Shown piece by piece: positions 8,624 through 16,958 of a stretch of 64,000 nt of DNA. Source of the stretch: Paenibacillus plantarum (GTDB lineage: Bacteria > Bacillota > Bacilli > Paenibacillales > NBRC-103111); contig NZ_WHNY01000074.1 in assembly GCF_013141695.1 (NCBI RefSeq), positions 124,001 through 188,000 of the forward strand, in the 5' to 3' direction. Under the pieces are notes generated by a model, which saw only the letters and a list, made by a program, of their open reading frames with translations, had not been told where the DNA came from and did not search any database. Position 1 is the stretch's first letter. Each line of letters begins with the position of its first letter. A program made the position numbers and the translations under genes.

Positions 8624-9498
8624 GGTTCCAGTTCATTGAAAAGCATCGTTCCGAATTTTCAATGGAGAAGATGTGTCAGACGCTTGAGGTTTCCCGGAGC
8701 GGTTACTATAAATGGATACTTGGAAAAGAGGCAGTAAATAGCTACCAGAAGCGCAGAGATGCGCTCTTAGCGCGAATCACGTTCATTTTCCATGACCATT
8801 TTGGTAGGTATGGCAGCCCTAAAATCACAGAGACACTCGTGCGTGAAGGCTGGACGGTATCTGAACGATTAGTTGGTTCACTAATGAAAGCCAATGGGCT
8901 TCGTTCCTGCGTTTCCAAGAAGTTTCGAGTGAACACGACGGATTCAAATCACGATTCACCGATTGCGCCTAACTTGCTAAATCAAAATTTCCAAACAACC
9001 GCACCTAACAAAGTCTGGGGCACTGATATTACCTATATTCCGTGCCGTGAAGGCCGGTTGTATTTAGCTAGTGTTTTAGATCTTTACACGCGCAAAATTG
9101 TAGGTTGGCAGCTTGGAGACCGCATGACGAAAGAGTTAGTCCTGGCTGCACTAGACCAAGCTTATGTGACGCAGCAACCTCCAGAAGGGCTTGTGCACCA
9201 CTCAGATCGTGGCTCACAATATGCCTCGGAAGATTACCGCGAAAGACTCGAAACCTACAAAATGAAAGCAAGTATGAGCCGAAAAGGTAACTGCTACGAT
9301 AATGCCTGCATCGAATCCTTCCACAGTGTATTAAAGAAGGAGTTTGTTTACTGTACAAAATTTTGGACAAAGGCACAGGCTCAACAGGACATGTTCGAGT
9401 ACATTGAACTCTTTTACAACCGTAAAAGAATCCATGGTTCTTTGGGTTATGTCTCGCCGGATCGATTTGAAGAACTGTACTACAAAAGCGTTAGTTAA
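8590..9498 (+). CDS. IS3-family transposase OrfB (DDE integrase domain)
   Basis: Catalytic half of the transposase, made as an OrfAB fusion after the -1 frameshift. The open frame begins right after the slippery heptamer; its first ATG is only at 8662, inside the conserved FIEKHRSEFSMEKMC region, so that ATG is unlikely to be the main start. An HTH_21 segment (YQKRRDALLARITFIFHDH ... RYGSPKI) precedes the rve core. Catalytic residues are visible: D in WGTDITYIP, D in HHSDRGSQYAS, and E in NACIESFHSVLKKE. Length and motifs are complete. Confidence 0.93.
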   Translation, partial: GRTHLQQTKELRFQFIEKHRSEFSMEKMCQTLEVSRSGYYKWILGKEAVNSYQKRRDALLARITFIFHDHFGRYGSPKITETLVREGWTVSERLVGSLMKANGLRSCVSKKFRVNTTDSNHDSPIAPNLLNQNFQTTAPNKVWGTDITYIPCREGRLYLASVLDLYTRKIVGWQLGDRMTKELVLAALDQAYVTQQPPEGLVHHSDRGSQYASEDYRERLETYKMKASMSRKGNCYDNACIESFHSVLKKEFVYCTKFWTKAQAQQDMFEYIELFYNRKRIHGSLGYVSPDRFEELYYKSVS

Positions 9499-9537
9499 TT
9501 TCTCTTATTAGGTGTCTACTTTCTTGACAGAGGTCCA

Positions 9538-9563
9538 AAAATCCATCTATTCGCATAAATGAG
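9538..9563. repeat. Family B repeat, copy 1, right part
   Basis: AAAATCCATCTATTCGCAT continues the module that ends at 8235 before the IS. In the unbroken copy at 14947 the corresponding sequence is continuous (TAACTACATAAAATCCATCT). From 9565 to 9631 follows a G-rich stretch with two GGTGGCTCCAGG units and no gene. Confidence 0.75.
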
Positions 9564-9631
9564 TAACCTAACAGGCTTCCGGGTTGGGGTGGGGTGGCTC
9601 CAGGTTTGGAGGGTGGCTCCAGGGTCGGGGA

Positions 9632-10420
9632 CTATTCCCCCTGCCCCACTCTTTTCTGCTGCAAATAACACTCAATCCCATCCAAGATCCGCTCAAGTCC
9701 GAAATCCAGATCATTGCCGATCGGATTCTCCGCCTCATCCGTGTAAGCTCCCGCCATCAAGATGGGATGCAGATGGGGGAAGCGATCCGGCTTAACCAGC
9801 TGTTTAAGCGCTGCCCCATAGTTCACACCACTAAACGTCTCCGGACTCGCGCCATCGCGGATCGCCTTATCCATATCCCGCGCGATCAGACCGCAGGCCC
9901 GCGAATAACTGCTTACAAGCAGCAGAAATGACATCTTCTCAAAATCATTCAGCGGAAAATCCCGCATGATTCGTAACATCCAGTCGATCACCTGAAGATT
10001 GTTTGGCGCGAGGGGAACGCTCGTAATAGGAATATCGCCGTACCACGCATGTTTGCGGAAGATATCTACGCATGCCCCGACGTATTCCCCCATTTCCTCG
10101 CGCCACGGCTTACCCGGCACCTCTGGTGGAATCGGAATGTCACACACCGCATCCTGCATCAGCACGAGCAAATCTTCCTTGCTGGTGATATAGCGATACA
10201 AAGACATCGTCGTGTACCCCAACGATTGGGCCACCCTGCTCATCGACACAGCCGCAAGTCCATCGCTGTCAGCAATGGCAATCGCCGCGTCAACGATTTT
10301 TTTGATGCTGAGCTCACCTTTGGGCCCTCTGCGGGACAGCTTAACGATGCCCCAGCTAAGAGTTACACCTGACGGTAAGCTCTGTATAATTTCATCATCG
10401 ATCTCGTCACCGATCTCCAT
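9632..10420 (-). CDS. TetR/AcrR-family regulator
   Basis: A DNA-binding repressor of about 262 residues. The N-terminal helix-turn-helix is seen at residues ~34-80 (IVDAAIAIADSDGLAAVSMS then RVAQSLGYTTMSLYRYITSK). The rest matches the TetR_C_1 (tetracycline-repressor-like) ligand domain in length. I chose the ATG at 10420 because GGAGGA lies nine bases upstream; a longer frame to 10468 has no such site and would add an unlikely N-terminus. It is transcribed away from the phytase-like gene at 10637, so it might regulate that gene or itself. Ligand unknown. Confidence 0.88.
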   Translation of the reverse strand: MEIGDEIDDEIIQSLPSGVTLSWGIVKLSRRGPKGELSIKKIVDAAIAIADSDGLAAVSMSRVAQSLGYTTMSLYRYITSKEDLLVLMQDAVCDIPIPPEVPGKPWREEMGEYVGACVDIFRKHAWYGDIPITSVPLAPNNLQVIDWMLRIMRDFPLNDFEKMSFLLLVSSYSRACGLIARDMDKAIRDGASPETFSGVNYGAALKQLVKPDRFPHLHPILMAGAYTDEAENPIGNDLDFGLERILDGIECYLQQKRVGQGE

Positions 10421-10636
10421 GTTGTTCCATCCTCCATTATCCTTGCACTCCGAAAATGTATACATCATATACAGTATATCACAATCGCATCTAGATTGAT
10501 TAGTCGAGGCAAGCTAAGGCTACAATCTAAAAATTTACAATTCCGTAATATGCCATTTACATGCCCCTTACATAGTTTTGGTATAAGTAAGAAGTTAAGA
10601 GAAATGCGGATAATACCGAGGGGAGAATTACTACTA

Positions 10637-12094
10637 ATGAAACGTAAATGGATCGTATTAACATCTTTACTGCTAGCTCTTCCTGTGGCTGTTTCTGGAA
10701 CAGTAACTGCTCAGCAAGTGAACGGCGTAACCTCTGAAAATGTAACCTATTCGAGTAATGGACAAGTGATTCAACCATCAGCACCAGCTGTAAATTTGGA
10801 CGGCAGTTTGTACATGCCAGTTCGCGCACTATCGGAAGCCATGGGTAAATATGTGGATTGGGACGAGTTCCGTAACAGTGTATCTTTAACGGACAAGCCT
10901 GTTTTGACTGGTAAATACGAGCTTAAGGCACCAAATCTTGCAGAAGGTATCAAAATGGGTGTTGGCTCATCCTTAACGCACATTCCAGGAGACCCTGATA
11001 ATGTATTTTATACAACAGCTGATCGCGGGCCAAACGGTCAACCTACGATCAACGGTAAAACTGTGCGCACGTTCCCACTGCCAGACTATACACCAACGAT
11101 TTATAAAATCGAAGTAAGTAAGGGCGAAATCAATATTTTAGATAAGTTCCCTTTGAAGCTGTCAGGTACTGACCCTGTGTCAGGTAAAGTTACGATTACG
11201 GGACTTCCCAATATTAAAGGTCGCGATGAAGAGCCTTATGATGCAAAAGGCGAAAAAGTGCTAGCTTACGACCCGTACGGCCTTGATATCGAAGGTTTAG
11301 CATACAATCCAAAGGATGATTCTTTCTGGATTTCTGATGAATATGGTCCATCCATTGTCCATGTGAAGCGTGACGGTACGATCATTGAGCGTATTGTGCC
11401 GAAAGGTTGGGCAAGCCAGGCGTCTGCTCCGCTGGTGCCTTCCCGTGAGACGTTGCCAGAAGTGTACAACAAACTTCGCCAGAATCGTGGAGCTGAAGCT
11501 GTTGGCATAACACCTGATGGCAAATATATGTTCATGGCTATGCAAAATGCACTTCGTAATCCTGATAAAGCCATGGACAATTCACGTCAGGTTCGGATTA
11601 TTAAATTTGACCTCGCAACTCTTAACCCTGTAGGCGAGTTTGTATACATCCTTGAGGATGCGAAGCAATTTAAAGATCTTGTGCAAGGCGATATCGTTAT
11701 TTCCGATATGGTTGTCGTGAACGAGAACACGCTTTTAATCGATGAGCGGGATAAATTCTCTGGCGATAAAGCACAGTTGAAGCGCATTTATGCCATTGAC
11801 CTTTCAACAGCAACCAATGTTATTGGCAAGTACGACAGTGCGACAGCGGCAGGTAAAACACTTGAGCAAATGACGATTGCAGATCTGAAAGCCAATAACA
11901 TTCTTCCTACGACGAAGCGTACCGTACTGGATGCAGTAGCATTCAAGTTCCCTTATGAGAAAATTGAGGGTGTTTCGCTCATCAATGGTGATACGCTTGC
12001 CATTACGAACGATAACGATTTCGGCATTGACAGTACAACACCAGAGAATGGTACACTTCTTTGGACATTTAAACTGCCATACACAATTAAATAA
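10637..12094 (+). CDS. Secreted esterase/phytase-like protein with stalk domain
   Basis: A 485-residue exported protein. Signal peptide at 1-26 (MKRKWIVLTSLLLALPVAVS, cleavage near TAQ). Residues ~27-90 are one half of a copper-amine-oxidase-like stalk domain (LDGSLYMPVRALSEAMG). The rest matches the 'esterase-like activity of phytase' family (PF13449): TTADRGPNGQP, YGLDIEGLAYNPKDDSFWIS, DEYGPSIVHVKRDGTI. I chose the ATG that opens the signal peptide; GAGGGGAG lies about 12 bases upstream. Members are thought to be beta-propeller phosphoesterases; the actual substrate is not established. Confidence 0.88.
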   Translation: MKRKWIVLTSLLLALPVAVSGTVTAQQVNGVTSENVTYSSNGQVIQPSAPAVNLDGSLYMPVRALSEAMGKYVDWDEFRNSVSLTDKPVLTGKYELKAPNLAEGIKMGVGSSLTHIPGDPDNVFYTTADRGPNGQPTINGKTVRTFPLPDYTPTIYKIEVSKGEINILDKFPLKLSGTDPVSGKVTITGLPNIKGRDEEPYDAKGEKVLAYDPYGLDIEGLAYNPKDDSFWISDEYGPSIVHVKRDGTIIERIVPKGWASQASAPLVPSRETLPEVYNKLRQNRGAEAVGITPDGKYMFMAMQNALRNPDKAMDNSRQVRIIKFDLATLNPVGEFVYILEDAKQFKDLVQGDIVISDMVVVNENTLLIDERDKFSGDKAQLKRIYAIDLSTATNVIGKYDSATAAGKTLEQMTIADLKANNILPTTKRTVLDAVAFKFPYEKIEGVSLINGDTLAITNDNDFGIDSTTPENGTLLWTFKLPYTIK

Positions 12095-12110
12095 GGATTC
12101 GAAACGAACA

Positions 12111-12145
12111 GACCCGAAAGTCCAATTATGGACTTCCGGGTCTTC
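12111..12145. terminator. Intrinsic terminator
   Basis: Stem GACCCGAAAGTCC / GGACTTCCGGGTC around AATTAT, followed by TTCTTCTTT. It ends the phytase-like gene and sits just before the convergent stop at 12151. Confidence 0.88.
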
Positions 12146-12150
12146 TTCTT

Positions 12151-14517
12151 TCATCGCATACGCTTTGCCATATACTCCCTTGGCGTCATCCCAAACTTTG
12201 CCTTGAATAGCTTATAGAAATAACTCTCATTCTCTACGCCTACGCGCTGCATGATCTCCTGAATGCTTAGCTTGGAGTTCTCCATCCATTCCACCGCTTT
12301 ATGCAGCTTCACCTGATTAATATATTCCGGAATCGACATTCCGAGGTGAATCTTGGATATTTTGCTCAACTTGTAAGCAGGCAGTCTCATCATTTCAGAA
12401 ATACTTGCAGCGGAGAGAGAAGAGTCGAAATAGTTGGAATCGATGATTTCCTTTATCGTGTCGGCGACAACTTGGTTGCCTTGGATGCCTTTTTCCTCAC
12501 CTTCACTATGAATGGCGCGTACCGCTTCCAGCAGAAGTCCCTCGAATTGCTCAATCGTTTCCTCCTCATACAGCTCGCGACTCATCAGCCTAGGGGGAAC
12601 AGCAATTGGCTCCTTACTCGTACGGTTCATCTCAAAAATCGTCTTCTTCAAATGGTGCACTACCTGCATACTGACCAGCATGATGCTGCCATAATCCAGT
12701 TTGCGAATATGAGCGAATACATCGCGCAGTCTTTCTTCTGTTTTGATCGCATGCCCCTTAGGCACTGCATCTGTAAATTTGCTCACCAATACCAACACTT
12801 GCTCTACATCCACACTCCCCGTATTCTCGTCAATACGTACCTGTGTAATCACAGATTTCGTTCCAAACACATATCGATAAGAACTGTTAGCCAAGGTCTC
12901 GTTATAGGCGGCGGCAATCGCTGTATATTCCGTAATGACGTTGCTGACCGTTGCCGAAAAAGAGATATGGTAGTGCTTCGCAATGTAGTTCTGCGCTTCC
13001 CGCAGCGCTTGTTCCACTTGTTCCACGGAATCCACTTGACCTTCAGCCGTGTTCAAAAGAATCGTGAATGAGTCGTCTTTCATATCCACAGTTTGGGCGA
13101 CCATCCCCATTTGAGATATGGCATCCGTCGTGACATTGGCGATCGCGAAGCGCAGCAGCTCTCTTTCAGCCAAGCTTTTATGGCTTAGAAATTTCTTGTA
13201 CTCATCGATCCGCAACACACAGATTAAAAACGGTTTATCTTTCGTTAGGGCATCATTCAACAACCTCAGTACATCTTCAAATTCAGCTGCATTCATACTG
13301 TAGCTATCTGACATCAGCTTTTTCAAAAAGTAAATCTTCATGATGCTCGTATTATTATTCTTCTCAAGGTTGTATTCATAGAGCTGTTCTCTCGACTTCC
13401 GATACACCTCGGTCAAATAGGAAAACTCGTCTTTCACTCCAGGCTTCAGGAAACCATCCCGTCCCGATCCACCGAGCGACGTCTGTTCCATCAGTCTTCT
13501 CACTGGTCGATATATGCCACGAGAGACAGATAACGTTAAGAGCAGCGCCCCGACAAAAACAGCTCCCGTAATGAACAAAATCGTATCCAACAGCTGCCTT
13601 AGATTCGCGTACACTTCTTTATACGGCTTCGCTTCCAACAGCGTCCATCCTGTATTTTCCAAATAGATATAAGAGACGATGAACTTCTCACCATTTACTT
13701 TGGATTCGTAAAATCCAGCCGGCTCTCCCGCATGCATCCGATCTTGGGAAACTGACGTTTCAAAGGCTTGCTTAATCGTAACGGCCGAGGCCTTGTCCGA
13801 GATCAAAGGGGTGGTATCGGTTTCAATAAATTGATTCTTGTTGTCTATAATGTATAAATCGCTTTGCGTTCGTGAGTCAAACTGGTTAATCGTTCGAATG
13901 TTATCGACGAGCCAGTCTAATTTTACGTTGAGAATGATGGCGCCGTCCATCACACCTTTTTCATCCACATTTTCAAACATGACATAACTCAGCACGGTAT
14001 CGTAGGTAGGCTTAGCGTTGCTGCCACCGGTTTGCATTTTCCGCACAATCGCTTTCAATGGCGTAATATGAGGACTCTCTGCGAGAACCTTATCTAATTC
14101 AGCATCCTTATGGTACAGCTCACCAAATGTGGAGTAATACAGCTTCTTATGGTTGTTATAGACATAGACCGATTGAACGAATGGATAATTGGCAACGACG
14201 GTCGCATTCAGTTTATTAATCGTATTCATATGATCATACGTCTCTTCATCATTCAAATACATGAGTGCCTTCACATCATTATTGCCGTATGTAGAGAAGG
14301 TAAGCTTACTGATCATCGTGTCCAAATAATCGATATTGTACTTCATTTGTGACAAGAGCTTTTGGCTTCCTTCGTATTCGCTTTGAAACACATTTTTCTC
14401 CACATTCACGTAGATCAAGCTGGAAAATGAAAGTAAGATGAGCAAGATAATGCAGTTAATCCACAGAAAAATGCGCAGCAAATACTTCTTCTCCCGAACG
14501 ACTCGCCAAAGTTTCAT
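12151..14517 (-). CDS. Membrane-bound AraC-family regulator with extracellular sensor
   Basis: A 788-residue one-protein sensor and regulator. A membrane segment at ~14-36 (IFLWINCIILLILLSFSSL) is followed by a ~260-residue extracellular Cache-like region, a second membrane segment at ~303-325, a ~350-residue cytoplasmic region, and a C-terminal AraC helix-turn-helix pair at ~690-788 (SISEMMRLPAYKLSKISKI ... IQEIMQRVGVENESYFYKLF, KAKFGMTPREYM). This architecture is common in Paenibacillus beside sugar ABC transporters. The nearest transporter operon (19866-23436) is a plausible target, with the two-component genes between. A cre-like site lies ~55 bases upstream of the start. Confidence 0.9.
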   Translation of the reverse strand: MKLWRVVREKKYLLRIFLWINCIILLILLSFSSLIYVNVEKNVFQSEYEGSQKLLSQMKYNIDYLDTMISKLTFSTYGNNDVKALMYLNDEETYDHMNTINKLNATVVANYPFVQSVYVYNNHKKLYYSTFGELYHKDAELDKVLAESPHITPLKAIVRKMQTGGSNAKPTYDTVLSYVMFENVDEKGVMDGAIILNVKLDWLVDNIRTINQFDSRTQSDLYIIDNKNQFIETDTTPLISDKASAVTIKQAFETSVSQDRMHAGEPAGFYESKVNGEKFIVSYIYLENTGWTLLEAKPYKEVYANLRQLLDTILFITGAVFVGALLLTLSVSRGIYRPVRRLMEQTSLGGSGRDGFLKPGVKDEFSYLTEVYRKSREQLYEYNLEKNNNTSIMKIYFLKKLMSDSYSMNAAEFEDVLRLLNDALTKDKPFLICVLRIDEYKKFLSHKSLAERELLRFAIANVTTDAISQMGMVAQTVDMKDDSFTILLNTAEGQVDSVEQVEQALREAQNYIAKHYHISFSATVSNVITEYTAIAAAYNETLANSSYRYVFGTKSVITQVRIDENTGSVDVEQVLVLVSKFTDAVPKGHAIKTEERLRDVFAHIRKLDYGSIMLVSMQVVHHLKKTIFEMNRTSKEPIAVPPRLMSRELYEEETIEQFEGLLLEAVRAIHSEGEEKGIQGNQVVADTIKEIIDSNYFDSSLSAASISEMMRLPAYKLSKISKIHLGMSIPEYINQVKLHKAVEWMENSKLSIQEIMQRVGVENESYFYKLFKAKFGMTPREYMAKRMR

Positions 14518-14571
14518 GCCAGTTCCCCCGTATCTATATCTATCTCTCTCTGCACGACTACATCTACCTTA

Positions 14572-14586
14572 TTATAACGCTTTCAA
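14572..14586 (-). promoter_or_regulatory. Candidate cre (CcpA) site
   Basis: On the minus strand TTGAAAGCGTTATAA matches the cre consensus WTGNAARCGNWWWCA at 14 of 15 positions. It lies 55 bases upstream of the AraC-sensor gene. Function is inferred from sequence only. Confidence 0.55.
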
Positions 14587-14823
14587 CAAAAACAGTCCCT
14601 ACTGATTTGCATCATAGAGACTGTCTAATTTTATACGCCTAACTCATCCTATTTAAACACTTTCACCGACCACATATACTCCACCCACTCACCTAGCTTA
14701 AACACCACCATCTGCAGCTTTCCGTGCACTTTAACACGAATATATCACTACTGGGCATTAATACTCCCAGTATAATTGGCTCTTCGTCTTGCTCCGATAA
14801 TACTCCCCCATTGTGCTCCGAGA

Positions 14824-15023
14824 GTCGAAATAAATGGAAAAACTACATCTAAATTTCAACAATTTCGCTCCAAATTTAGTTTAACTGGAAAACATACAGC
14901 TAATTTCTATCAATCTGACCAATATCCCACTAAAGAGTATATTTAACTACATAAAATCCATCTATTCTTCAAATTCCCACTAAATCGGCAAAATTAGCTA
15001 CATGAAATACATTTATTACTGGG
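14824..15023. repeat. Dispersed repeat, family B, copy 2
   Basis: Several alternating modules: AAATGGAAAAACTACATCTA, AACTGGAAAACATACAGCTA, then in inverse orientation TTAACTACATAAAATCCATC and TTAGCTACATGAAATACATT. Forward and inverse modules are homologous, so the block can fold into hairpins. The surrounding gap 14518-15136 shows no gene. Confidence 0.78.
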
Positions 15024-15136
15024 TGGAAGGTGTGAATGGGGACGGGGACGGGTTACGGGGGGATGAGAGAATTAGGGGGACCAAGGAAAGAGGACGTGCG
15101 CTGGCTACCACGGGTTGAAGGATGAAGACGAGGCGC

Positions 15137-15255
15137 GGGTTGCGGGTTGCGGGTTACGGGTTACGGGTTACGGGTTACGGGTTACGGGTTACGGGTTACG
15201 GGTTACGGGTTATGGGTTATGGGTTATGGGTTACGGGTTATGGGTTATGGGTTTC
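15137..15255 (+). repeat. GGGTTAC/GGGTTAT heptamer tandem array
   Basis: Seventeen GGG tracts occur at an exact 7-base period from 15137, separated by TTGC, TTAC or TTAT. On the plus strand this satisfies the G-quadruplex pattern many times over. It lies about 75 bases beyond the 3' end of the minus-strand response regulator. Open frames across it are products of the repeat and are not called as genes. Confidence 0.93.
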
Positions 15256-15330
15256 TGTTTTTTGTTTCCCGCTCCCCGCATCCCGTTGCCGGGCTTCCAA
15301 CTCCCGGTTCCCAGTGAGTGGGTTCCCCAC

Positions 15331-16932
15331 TCACCCCATCTTACTCTTGTACTGCGTAGGGGTAACCCCCGTATGACTCTTGAACAATTTACAAAAATAG
15401 CGATAGTCGGAGATGCCGACTGCGCCGGATACCTCGTATATTTTCATCGTGGTCCGCTCCAGCATCTCGCTTGCTTTCTCCATACGAACCCGGTTCACGT
15501 ATTCCAAAAAGTTCTCGCCGATCTCCTGTTTGAACATCTGACCCGCGTAAGAGGGATGCATATGAACGAGCTTGGCAAGCTCTGCCAGCTGCAAATCCGC
15601 TTGGTAGTGCTCGCGAATGTAGCGGCACATCCATTGGATCTCTTTGCGTACAGTCACCGGAGGCTGGGCTTGCTGATTCCACCATTCGCAGATGGCATCA
15701 ATGGTTGCCAACCACCACTCACAGTACGCGTTCCACGTCGTCAGACGATCGATGCCACTTAACCGGTTAACGACTGCGTCTGGCAGTCGCACAAGTTCAG
15801 GTTGCAGCATTTGTCTCGTCAGACGGAGCAGATCCCCCGGATGAACCGGTGGCACGCCGAGCGTGATCATCACGGATACTGCTTCCCGGAAGGCCTCCAC
15901 ATTCTCACGCTGCAGAGCCTTGACGACAGCCGCCGTCCACTCCCTCGTCTGCTGAGCATCGAGTCGTCGTAGTACGATCGATGGCTTCTCACCCTCAGAA
16001 TAGAAATATGCAGCCAGTCCATCCCTGCCTTTGTGCATAAGGTCAGCTAGTTGTTTCCCTGTCCATTTTGGCTTCTCTAACTCTTCAACAGATCCGATGT
16101 GAACGAGGCTTTTCACAGGAGCAAAGCTACTTACCATCTCTTGCACTATTCTTGCTAGTTGGTTCAGATGAAAGGCAGGTACCTCACGCTTCGACCCGAT
16201 AAGTAGAAGTAATTGGCTATGTTGCATAGGCAGGATAGCCAATCCGTTCCCATCGCCTAACACCTGTGCATCCAGTTTGGCTTCAAGTACTTCGGCTAGC
16301 TGGCATTGCAGCTGCACGAGCTCCTCAAGTGTTGCCTGGCCTTGCTCTAAACTCCCCGTCACACGCCAACCCATCATGATACCCGCCACATAACTCGCCG
16401 ATTCCACACCTGCAATCCACTCACTTGGCACTGGAAGCTCATGCATACTTCCCTCGCCCTCCAGCAACCGCTCTGTCCATTGGCGTTTCCGCGCCCACTC
16501 TTTCTCCCGTTCGAGCTTAAGCTGCATCTCCAGCTTGTGATCAATATCCAGCTCTTGCTCCAAGTCCTCAGCCACCTTGCGGCATGCTTCAAGTATTTGC
16601 TCAGGGGTTTGCGCGAGCTTAATTAAGTAGTTATCCACACCTAACTCAATCGCCTGCCTCGCATACTCAAACTCACCGTAAGCCGTCAAAATAACAATTC
16701 GGACTCGCGGCCATCTTTTCCGCACATAGGCAGCTAACTCCAATCCATTCATATTCGGCATCGTAATATCCGTAAGCAGCAGATGGGGCACTTCCCGCTC
16801 GATCATGCTGATTGCTTCCTTGGCACTAGATGCTGCGCCCATGAACGTAAATCCCCCCTCTGACCAAGGAATACGCTGTGCAAAGCGCTCCCTCACCCAT
16901 TTCTCGTCATCCACCATCAGTATTTTCAGCAT
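15331..16932 (-). CDS. Response regulator, YesN type (receiver + AraC DNA-binding domain)
   Basis: A 533-residue cytoplasmic transcription factor activated by the adjacent histidine kinase. The receiver domain spans ~1-120, with acidic pair D8/D9, phosphoacceptor D55 (LLLTDITMP) and the region ILTAYGEFEYA. A ~300-residue linker follows. The C-terminal AraC domain is at ~430-533 (LAELAKLVHMHPSYAGQMFK ... YEVSGAVGISDYRYFCKLFK, SHTGVTPTQYK). GAGGGG precedes the ATG. It lies 26 bases downstream of the kinase gene, so the pair is cotranscribed. Known YesMN systems control polysaccharide uptake; the binding-protein operon upstream on the same strand is the likely target. A stem (GTGAGTGGG / CCCACTCAC) follows the stop but lacks a T-run. 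Confidence 0.93.
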   Translation of the reverse strand: MLKILMVDDEKWVRERFAQRIPWSEGGFTFMGAASSAKEAISMIEREVPHLLLTDITMPNMNGLELAAYVRKRWPRVRIVILTAYGEFEYARQAIELGVDNYLIKLAQTPEQILEACRKVAEDLEQELDIDHKLEMQLKLEREKEWARKRQWTERLLEGEGSMHELPVPSEWIAGVESASYVAGIMMGWRVTGSLEQGQATLEELVQLQCQLAEVLEAKLDAQVLGDGNGLAILPMQHSQLLLLIGSKREVPAFHLNQLARIVQEMVSSFAPVKSLVHIGSVEELEKPKWTGKQLADLMHKGRDGLAAYFYSEGEKPSIVLRRLDAQQTREWTAAVVKALQRENVEAFREAVSVMITLGVPPVHPGDLLRLTRQMLQPELVRLPDAVVNRLSGIDRLTTWNAYCEWWLATIDAICEWWNQQAQPPVTVRKEIQWMCRYIREHYQADLQLAELAKLVHMHPSYAGQMFKQEIGENFLEYVNRVRMEKASEMLERTTMKIYEVSGAVGISDYRYFCKLFKSHTGVTPTQYKSKMG

Positions 16933-16958
16933 GATCTTCTCGTCCCCTCTCCCCGACG

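Larger units (their letters stand above)
8236..9537 (+). mobile_element. IS3-family insertion sequence (IS150-like), about 1302 bp
   Basis: The ends form imperfect inverted repeats: left TGGAACTAGAATAAAAAGTA against right (complement) TGGACCTCTGTCAAGAAAGT, followed on both sides by AGTAGACACCT. The element carries orfA and orfB with a programmed -1 frameshift site and an intact DDE catalytic domain, so it may still be mobile. Flanks are GAA on the left and AAA on the right, so a clean 3-bp target duplication is not evident. It has split a family B repeat, which dates the insertion after that repeat was in place. Confidence 0.92.

Noticed and set aside
9559..9931. Plus-strand frames over the G-rich stretch and antisense to the TetR gene.
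   Set aside because: The TetR frame has clear domains and a binding site; these are shadows.
12301..13071. Plus-strand 256-codon frame.
   Set aside because: Fully antisense to the membrane AraC sensor gene and without recognisable domains.
15137..15255. Heptamer array considered as a CRISPR-like array.
   Set aside because: Units are contiguous without spacers and no cas genes are present.
15115..15762. Long plus-strand frames across the GGGTTAC array (RVTGYGL repeats).
   Set aside because: They are products of the heptamer array and then run antisense to the response regulator.
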